DNA of 64,000 bases, taken from the NCBI RefSeq assembly GCF_017654505.1, contig NC_054537.1, positions 68,306,145-68,370,144 on the forward strand. Direction: 5' to 3'. The translations under genes were made by a program, and so were the position numbers. The notes below the pieces were generated by a model that searched no databases, was not told the origin of the DNA, and was given only the letters and a program-made list of their open reading frames with translations. This document shows positions 56,411 to 64,000 of this stretch, one piece after another. The number at the start of each line of letters is the position of its first letter. Position 1 is the first letter of the stretch. Source of the DNA: Polyodon spathula. Its lineage: Eukaryota > Chordata > Actinopteri > Acipenseriformes > Polyodontidae.

Positions 56411-58110
56411 CAGAGGCATAGGCGCCAACTTTTCCAAACCAAACCCTCCCATCTAACAGTACAACAAACAAATCTCTTACCTTCATGCTTGTGTCATGGT
56501 GTTCCTTCTCACGGTGTGTCTGCTAGTTAAGCCATTTATAACTGTTTCAAAGTTCACTGATTTTGCCTCTCTATGACTATGGAGCACAGCAATACTGCTT
56601 AGTCTTGTTTGAGTCATTGTTGACCGAAGGAATGTTTTTAGGCAGTGTAATGCAGAGAAAGATCTCTCACTGGTGCAGGTTGTGACTGGGATTGTTAGAA
56701 TCCATTTCAATAACTTGGGAAACATAATACGAAATGTCAGATACGACTTGAACAATGTGACAATAACCTGTAAATTTCTAATGCCACGGGAAGGCTGGCA
56801 GGCTTGTATCATATCATATTGTGTTGGAAAGTTAGTACAGTATTGTCAACTTCGCTTCCATAGAACTGAAAAACAGTTTCCACTGAATCTTCCACAATCA
56901 CAAATGTCTCAACAGGCAGTAGTAAATGTAAACTTTTTTTTTGTTAAATCTGTTATTTAGATCAGCCAACGCGTTGCCAAATATTGCCATCTGTAGAAAT
57001 CTTCTGCAGTGCAAAATCTGTGTTGCTCCCCATTTCCTCCGTCTAACCACTTTGGTACTCAGTGTTTCTGGGGCAGGACTGGTTGTTGGATGCTCGGATT
57101 GTTTGCTAATCCTTTTGTTTATGTTCAGAACATATCAAAGCTATTCCTCTAATACTGAATGGTGCTTCTCGAGGCTGCTGGCTGAAGGCTTAAAGTGCTG
57201 GCTTGTAATGCTTTATTTGCAGCATCAACATGATGCATCAATAATTTCAGAAACAGTTGCAACATGAATCACACAGCAAATGTCTCCAGCCTAAAACAAA
57301 GGCCTTTAGCTTTGGTATCAACTTCAGTACGATCTTCCTCAGTAGTCATCTACATAAATTCAAATAGCTTACTGTAATTATCTATAGCTGATTTCAAGCT
57401 AGCTGCATGAAGAGTCCATCTAGTGGGTGCAAATGGTCGCATGTTATGTGTATCAGGTTGTTTCAGATTTTAAAATTTAGGTAATTGGTTTGGAGAACAT
57501 TAATCATCTCCCTGATTTTACTGAGCACATCCCTACCGGTTGATACATTTGCCGCACAGTCCTGAACAACCAATCTTAGGGAGTGAGCCAAGCAGTGAAA
57601 AAGATAGCACAAGGTTTCATTTCAAGGACTTTAGCCTGCACACCGTTCTTTATGCTGGACACATTGCTAGCACCGTCAAACCACTGTCCCCTGCACTTTT
57701 TTTAATCCAAGCCACACATTGTTAAGATATCTTTGAAAATGTTGAAAAGTGCTTCTGCTGTTGTTTCATCTATCTTGTAACATCCGAGAAAGTCTTCGTG
57801 AACCTCTAGAGTGCCATTGAGCCAGTGAATACAAACTGAAACTTGTTCATGGGTGCACATGTCAGCACCATTCTCAAGACGTCCTGATATGTTATCATTA
57901 GCATTTCATTTGTTGCGTTGTGTGATAGCCATTTGATGTTACTTCGCAGCAGGCACTAGTTTATTTCAGGGACATCTTCACCCCTTAACTTAAGCAAACA
58001 CCCCTTAACTTAAGCAAAAAACTTGGATCTGTCATCTGTATGACCACATATAGCTACGCCTTACTGGGCAAGATACATCAGTGATGTGAATGCTTTTTTT
58101 AACACCAAGC
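56411..58110 (-). mobile_element. hAT transposon (DUF4371/ZMYM-like type), decayed
   Basis: A transposase remnant fills most of this span on the minus strand. At the downstream side the sequence CAGAGGCATAGGCGCCAACT (56411-56430) looks like the element end; the same CATAGG-GCCAA tip occurs at 15613. The opposite end is not clear; similarity fades near 58110. A 22-base block with CACCCCTTAACTTAAGCAAA is duplicated at 57979-58018. Confidence 0.75.
56483..57910 (-). pseudogene. hAT transposase remnant
   Basis: Minus strand, upstream to downstream: WLNGTLEVHEDFLGCYKID and TAEALFNIFKDIL (about 57830-57720); CRGQWFDGASNVSSIKNGV (about 57695-57640), with the conserved second acidic motif; KVLEMKPCAIFF, with a decayed HC-AH block after it; RDVLSKIREMINVLQTNYLN; RWTLHAASLKSAIDNYSKLF (about 57425-57360) and TEEDRTEVDTKAKGLCFRLE. 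At the end, the 109-codon frame 56812-56483 reads FPKLLKWILTIPVTTCTSER then SFSALHCLKTFLRSTMTQTR, the hAT C-terminal dimerisation domain with its conserved SERSFS. Many stops and shifts are present, and the DEST-type first motif is missing. The family is clear, activity is lost. Confidence 0.88.
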
Positions 58111-58426
58111 GTGGAACCTGCATTTAGTTTTTCCTGGGTTCATTTCTCATTGTGTAAGACCAGGCTAGGTAACCTTACTAAAACAAGCCTTAGGTAGCCT
58201 TACTAAAACTTTAACTCTGCCTCTCTGCATCAATAAAGACAATGGCAGTCAGAAACAGAAATTAAACTAGTAACAGGTATAATCCTTTCCTTTTAGAATA
58301 GTATTCAGGCCTTAACGTGTATAGTGGATCTGTGTTGAGTTCTTGTATTATTGTGTAGCCCTCTTATTCTTTAATTTTGATTTTAATGTAAAATAAAAAC
58401 AACCTGACAGTTTGTATTAGTACATG
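58111..58426. other. Intergenic DNA, nothing recognised
   Basis: Short segment between two transposons. A small duplication of TAGG-TA(A/G)CCTTACTAAAAC lies at about 58166-58210. Confidence 0.45.
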
Positions 58427-58429
58427 TTA

Positions 58430-59611
58430 GGCTGCATCCACACTGGACAGAGCGATGCGAGCGAAGTCTCCGAATGTCAATCCACACCAGACATGACTTG
58501 GAAACGATCCAAAAGACTGGAAGTAAATACATGACCTTGCCTGTGCATTCCTATTGGATATACTAGAGATGGGCTGTCCCATTACAAAACAGGTCTTGTT
58601 TTGATAAAAGGTTACCACCCTAACCTCCGGCAAGGTTGAACTTGTAAAATCTATAGATCAGAGTTATTGATCATCCATATATATCCAACAGTTTTATTTT
58701 TGTCATATATTAGTTGTAATTGTACAGTTGTAGTCGTAGTATTATTTTATTTTTTTCTTTGTGGTACCAGTAGTAGTAATAGTCTGATTTGAAGCCTGGT
58801 ATATCTCCAGCTGTCAGAAGACAGCTGAGCAACAGTAGTATAGTTGAACTGATATTTTCAACAAAAGTTATACATTTATATATACAACAATTTGTTTCGC
58901 AATTTGTTTTACAACGTATAAAATAATAGGACCTCGATAATATTTTTGTATATTTGGTGAATCTCCACAAAACTTTGCTTTATGCAAATGTAAAGAACTC
59001 CTTTGTCACAGATTTGTGCCACAGAACAATTTAGTGAACAAAATGTTAAAACCAAAATAAAAGCCATAGCTTAAAATTAGGTCACATGTTCAAGTTTAAT
59101 GAATGATGGACCTTTTTTGTGTGATTTTTAAAAGCCAGAAAAAGTGTACATTTTCCATTTAAATGCTGGATATGTAGACTGCAGGTATGGTCCAGTTTAT
59201 TTTTGCTTATTAATAAACCTGTTTTTTATGCAATTGCATAATCGGAAAGAAAATGCCTCGTGCTGCTAAATACACCACCTGCAAGCCACTCAGGCATTGT
59301 CTTTCTTTTGGACGTCTTTGTAGTCGTTTAATTTGCCATTCTATAATAATGGATATTGCTCCACCGCATAAATTAACTTCTTGGTTTTGAGGCATGAATT
59401 GTTTTGAGGCATGGTATGTGTTAAGGGTGTTAACCTTGCTTCTGAGTGGTCCAGTCTTTTCATTCCAGTCGTGACGAAAAAAAAAATAGAAACAGGTTCT
59501 ATTTTAGCAACGCAAAATTTTCTCAAAACGACGTCGCTTGCGTAGCTCGCTGCTGGTGTGGGTACTCCCATTTGACTAAATGACTTGCTTGTGTCCAGTG
59601 TGGATATGGCT
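58430..59611. mobile_element. Harbinger-type non-autonomous DNA transposon
   Basis: The left tip GGCTGCATCCACACTGGACA and the right tip read inward, AGCCATATCCACACTGGACA, form a terminal inverted repeat that continues more loosely (GAGCGATGCGAGCGA against CAAGCAA..., and both sides have CACACCAG further in). TTA at 58427-58429 and 59612-59614 is the three-base target duplication typical of PIF/Harbinger. Its 1,182 bases contain no transposase; the 107-codon minus frame at 59341-59664 crosses the right boundary and is not a gene. It must have depended on enzymes from another element. Confidence 0.85.
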
Positions 59612-59614
59612 TTA

Positions 59615-61652
59615 TCAACAAGTTTTATTTTGTTTTCCTCTCTGTGTGCAGTTTCACCTCCCAACAGTCAAACAAGTGAGGGCTTTCCAAATCTTCATAA
59701 TCAAAACAAAGGCTCTTAGAATTAGTATTAGGACATTACACACCAAACTATGTTATTACTTCATAGTAAATGCAGCTTAAATCAGTTTGCATCAAATGCA
59801 TTATAAATGCAGACACTTTATGATGGGACATTTGCCTCACAACCCTCATTTTAATTTGCATTTTCTTTTTAACTGTTTTCAATAATAATACAACATTAAT
59901 GCAGCTAATATACATCACAAATGTTTGAACAAATGTTTATCAATAAGTTTCAGGTGAAATCAGTAATGGGAGGCGAGTTTTCACAAAGATTTTATCACAG
60001 TTACAGGGGGAGAGTAATGAAAAGTGGCTTAGCTTCATAATCAAAACAAGGCCCTTAACCCCTTTACCTAGAACAGAAGGGATAGGGTACCTCATTGTGG
60101 CTAGAAGGTATGGCAGTTTCCCCAGGGGTCAACAAATCTAACAAAGAGCCCCCTGGTGACAAATACAGGAAACTATCCTCCATGCTACAATTGCAAATAT
60201 TTTACTAAAAGCTTCTCGTGGCAGTCAGACTTTTCATGCTTACAAAACCTTTATATTGCATGATGCCATCCATTAAATCCATCCTTAATAAATGCAGATT
60301 CAGCTCGTGTAAAGAACTTTCACTTCTCATCACCATACTTGAGCCACTTGAAAGTAGAATCCCTTTTGTGTTGAAATGAGCGCCTTTCCTAGTTTTTGCT
60401 TCGCTGCTACTGCGGGGTTTTCATTCATTGTTCAGCTTGCCAGTGAATCACTTTGTGTTTTCACTATTACTGTACTTTACTCTCCGATGATAAATTGCCG
60501 GGCACTGTGCAGAAACCTCTTATCACACAAGTGCATTATGAAAAAAGGGGGAGTTTATAACTGATTTTGTGCGGAGAATTAAGGTTACCTGGTATACGAA
60601 TTTAACTGCTGTTTTACAAGCAAATATAATGTAATATCATAAAACTGTTCGTGATTACATTTATAAGGTCTTCATACTGAACAACAGCCCTCAGAGGAAA
60701 ATGAATAGTCTGGGTTCTCTGCAAGTCATCACCAACTTCTTATGGGAGGAAAGTAATAAAAAAATGACCATTCGCAGAACCTTCTGGAGCTTCCATGCAA
60801 GCTGTGGAGCGAGCATGCAGTAACAGGTACTAGAATTGCATATACATGCGCTGTTTTTTTTTCCAGTGTTTTCCTTTTCTTTTTGTTGCACATCTTCAGG
60901 GAGCTCAGCAGCACAACATTCTGGGGGTGCTCAAGCACCCACAGCACCCAGCTGGAACATTACTTTTCTATGAGTCTTTCTTGTACTGGTTGCTTTCCTT
61001 CCTGCCTTCTACTTGTGCTGCTGGGTGTTCTTTTTGCAACTGGATATGCATTAGACTGCAGTGAATGATTTCATAATTGTGTAAAAAAAAAAAAAAAAAA
61101 AAATGTTGCTATTTATAATGCAGGAAGCTCTGTTGAAAGCCTCTTAAAGCACTCTTAATCAAGTCTAAACTTTAAATACATCAGGTACACAAACTGTAAC
61201 GATTAACCTGTTTTAGGGTAATAAATATCATGGTGAGCAATATATTCCTTAGTAATTTAGGGATTAAGTGTTGCAGATAAACATGTTATTGGTTAGAGTC
61301 TTGTAAACCTGATGTACTTGGAGTTTAGTCACGATTCTTAGAACTCTATTGAGGCCACAGGGAAAAACAATTATAACTAGGAGGTGATGACTGAAAATTA
61401 TAGACAGTGACTGAGTGTGTACCGAGTGGCTGATGTTAAACAGGGAGGACTCACAACCAAAAATTAATTTAAAAGAAACCAATACTTTATTTGTACTTAT
61501 ACCTAGGCTACTACAGAGGTCAGGCACTAACCTCCAGCTCACACACAAAGCTCTTCATACTGACTTCCTTTATATCTTATCTCAGGTAGATCCCTCCCAC
61601 AGCAAAACTATTACTGGGCAAATACTCATAATAATTTAATAAATGAATCCAG

Positions 61653-61694
<42 letters not shown>

Positions 61695-62140
61695 TATTAT
61701 TATTATTATTATTATCAACCCAATAATAATGCTTCGCTAATGGTTGCACATTCATTTTAATATAAACTCTTAAATATTACCAATATTAAAATAATAGGGT
61801 TAAGCAAGATTAAACATCCCCTCTGTGGAAAAGGTAAGCACAACCCCGAGAGAACCATGCATATCAAGTACAAGCCTCAGGGGCGCTGATCACAACCTAC
61901 TTATGTATAAGCATTTTCATTAGCAAAGAATAATTAAAAGTATGAGTTTAGTTTACTAGCACTGTGCACCTCGCTACCCAAAATGAAACATCGCACTTGA
62001 AAAAACAACAACAAATGCATCTATTAAAATATAATTAATTCTTATGCCATTCCCCGATTCCTGAGAAGCAGACACAGACTGAATAAACAATCATTTATGG
62101 GGTAGTTTTACCTGTCCATTTACAAAAAGAAAGTCAATCA
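59615..62140. other. Intergenic DNA with microsatellite
   Basis: No coding or transposon signal is recognised. It holds a poly-A run at 61083-61103 and (TTA)n at 61652-61715. A GGGGGTGCTCAAGCACCCAC block at 60931-60950 resembles the G/C-rich tip region of the repeat at 15612, but no boundary is visible. Confidence 0.45.
61652..61715. repeat. (TTA)n microsatellite
   Basis: About 21 triplets with one interruption at 61691-61694. Confidence 0.95.
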
Positions 62141-62149
62141 TTTTTTAGT

Positions 62150-62500
62150 TTGCAGTTGTGACAGAAAAACAGCGTCTCTTACTGCAGTCAGAGAGAGAAT
62201 TACGTTTCTTCATCACAGTGGCAAAGATCAATATTGACACGTACAGGAAGTAGCCTGCACTGATGACAAGTTAAAGTGTGTTTTAATTGCCGTGTTAAAT
62301 GATCTGGGAACCTACGGCCTTGTACTTTTAAGTCCCTTGATTTCCAAGTGAAAACAAGGAAGAACTATGTAAACATTCAAGAGAGAAAGGGGCTCTAGAG
62401 GACCCCAAGCAAAGCCTCCGGGACCATTGATTACATACGACTACACAGAAAACCATTATTACTGTTTTGTTATTTTAAGAATGAATCTGCTGTCTTTGGC
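62150..62500. other. Possible conserved non-coding segment
   Basis: Repeat-free block with GTTTTAATTGCCGTGTTAAA and GATCTGGGAACCTACGGCC. Texture suggests regulatory DNA; unverified. Confidence 0.25.
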
Positions 62501-62559
62501 CTGCTTATGCAAGGCCTCTTGTATCATTTTTATCCCCTAAGAACCCTATGAACATAAGA

Positions 62560-62945
62560 ACATAATAAACGTTTGAGAATGAGAAAATGTCATTCAGCCC
62601 TTTAAGACTCGTCCCTTGTTAGCACACCATTTTTCCCTACTGGAGGGAGCTAATTTAAAAGCACAGAATCAGTCTTTTTTTTTTTTTTTTTAAAGTTACA
62701 AGTGTTTTAGATCCTGCTACTTCATAAATGTGTGTAAAAAACTGCTTCCTATCTTCTGTTCTAAATTTACTTTTACTCGTCTTCTGCTTATGCCCTTTTC
62801 TTCTTTCTCTGCTAAATTTGAAGCAGTGTCTTGGGTTAACGTTATCTATGCCATTTATGAGTTTAAAGACTTCAACCAACTCCCCTCTTTCCCTATTTTT
62901 CCAGGCAGGAGAGATTTCATTATTTTCATTATCTTCTTAACTCAT
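62560..62945 (-). mobile_element. LINE (CR1/L3-like) C-terminal fragment
   Basis: On the minus strand, 62879-62700 reads MVEVFKLINGIDNVNP, then CFKFS-RERRKGHKQKTSKS and KFRTEDRKQFFTHIYEVAG. The pattern EVFKLINGIDNVNP...RGH-K...RFRTE-RK-FF is the C-terminal end of CR1-like non-LTR reverse transcriptases. The plus strand also shows ACATAAGAACATAATAAACG at 62552-62571 and CATTCAGCCC, matching the 3' part of a repeat common in fish. Divergence is high and only this fragment remains. Confidence 0.7.
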
Positions 62946-64000
62946 GTCATTATGTTGTTAAGGAAAAAAACTAAACTAAATAAATAGCGAAAACATATTT
63001 TAAACATTTTTATGATGACAATTTTTCATACTATGTATTATAATATAGATGCCCATAACAAGACCATGGCTTAAAAGAAGTTTACTTGACCCTCAACCTT
63101 CTCATGTGATGGCTGCGACCAACTCCATATTGCACTAAACAGGGTTGGTTCAAATTCACTGAAATGTGAGGATTCAAATTACCACTAGAGGGAGTCATTG
63201 TGCAAGTATCAGATCATATTAAATTTGACAAAGAAAAAAAATCATAATTTATTTTGCATAGTGTTCTACCAATCCCCACATACATTCAAAAAGTCACGTA
63301 TATCTTCTATAATTCATCCTATAATATATTTTTATTTTACAAGAAGTGATAACCTGTAGTTCACCCATGTTAAGCACGCAGTCATGAGTGTTCTCCTCCT
63401 TTACCTGCAGGCTTACGCAACGCCACACCACGCCACTCCATGCTGACACACTCCACACTTTGCAGCCTCTTTTTAAAGGCAGGTGACCAGGGATAATTAG
63501 TACGAAAGGGTCCTGCACTATCGAGTGCACTGGAATGTGTTGCTATCAGAACAAGAGGAATCTTTCATTTCCAAAGCAGCAGATCACTAGAGAACGCTGT
63601 CTCATACTTATGTGAAGACACTTGGATGATCTTTTCTAGCCTAAATTATAGTAGATGGTCATATGGCTGGCAACTAAAACAGAAGAGTGAAGTAATTGCA
63701 ACATCAAAGTAAAGTTTTTATTAATTAATAAATAAAAACTCACTAAAGAAGTCAACAACATTCTATAACAGTATCATGAATCTTAAACTTTAAGAACTTC
63801 ATCCAAGCTTGCTTTACAAAACAGTCTTTAAATAGATTTGTGAATGAGCTCTGTGTGTGATTCAAGAAGCGGGACAATGGAGAGCCCTGTCAAATAATCA
63901 TTGGATCAGGCCTCATTAACTAGGCTAGATCAGAGGTCCTTATTATTGTGTATTAATTAGATTCCTCCCCTTTGATGCCTTTGCAAGAACCCTTATTGGA
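62946..64000. other. Intergenic DNA, nothing recognised
   Basis: No repeat end or coding frame. CTAGAGGGAG at 63186-63195 is a word often seen in degenerate retroelement ends, but nothing else supports one. Confidence 0.45.

Noticed and set aside
59341..59664. 107-codon minus-strand frame as a Harbinger protein
   Set aside because: It crosses the right tip of the element and shows no Myb-like or DDE motif.
1..64000. CRISPR arrays, operons, integrons or phage modules
   Set aside because: No spaced identical repeats with unique spacers and no prokaryotic gene organisation; the repeats and motifs are those of a vertebrate genome.
1..64000. Functional tRNA genes at the SINE heads
   Set aside because: Box A-like and box B-like words are present, but the heads lack a foldable cloverleaf and are joined to SINE bodies.

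Overview
The window looks like a transposon-rich stretch of non-coding DNA from a vertebrate, most likely a ray-finned fish. It is AT-rich and full of microsatellites. I found no host protein-coding exon, no splice-supported gene, no functional tRNA or rRNA and no prokaryotic signal. The repeats (L2-type LINEs, Tc1-like, piggyBac, hAT and Harbinger DNA transposons, a Penelope-like element, gypsy elements with an IN-before-RT pol order, tRNA-derived SINEs) are typical of fish. A SINE tail at 7.7 kb and an LTR at 30.7-31.0 kb resemble repeats I associate with sturgeon or paddlefish; that assignment comes from memory and is not proven here.

Layout: 1.5-2.0 kb, hAT fragment (minus). 4.2 kb, 47-bp minisatellite. 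4.9-6.4 kb, internally deleted piggyBac-like element with TTAA at both ends. 7.5 and 11.6 kb, two different tRNA-derived SINEs. 12.5 and 15.8 kb, two diverged copies of an unclassified repeat. 17.0-17.8 kb, shortened Tc1-like element. 20.0-20.6 kb, retrotransposon integrase fragment. 21.3-22.3 kb, L2 LINE. 23.1-24.0 kb, Penelope-like remnant with a GIY-YIG-type domain. 27.5 kb, a second piggyBac-type end. 29.1-29.6 kb, LTR-like repeat with strong hairpins. 30.65-32.1 kb, 3' LTR plus gag with no pol (minus). 32.9-35.15 kb, LTR, gag, PR, IN and RT of a decayed Gmr1-like element. 38.3-38.8 kb, long-inverted-repeat MITE. 39.85-41.1 kb, near-complete dead Tc1-like element. 43.0 kb, hAT end. 44.05-44.2 kb, small Harbinger-like MITE. 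48.55-49.75 kb, truncated Tc1-like element. 51.8-53.5 kb, longer L2 copy. 56.4-58.1 kb, decayed hAT. 58.43-59.61 kb, Harbinger-type non-autonomous element with TTA target duplication. 62.6-62.9 kb, LINE fragment.

Between these lie stretches without recognisable repeats whose composition (short homeodomain-like and octamer-like motifs, fewer low-complexity runs) suggests conserved non-coding DNA. The best are 9.0-9.7, 10.1-10.7, 12.95-13.55, 13.9-14.35, 24.3-25.2, 46.4-47.2 and 54.1-54.5 kb. If they are conserved, the window is part of a gene desert or a large intron near a developmental gene. That is an inference; no alignment could be run.

No element here appears able to move by itself: every transposase or polymerase frame carries stops, frameshifts, deletions or lost catalytic residues. 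I did not find a convincing new biological system. The most interesting items are the gag-only LTR element with nested in-frame minisatellites, the IN-before-RT element, the LTR-like repeat with strong hairpins, the Penelope-like remnant and the candidate conserved elements.
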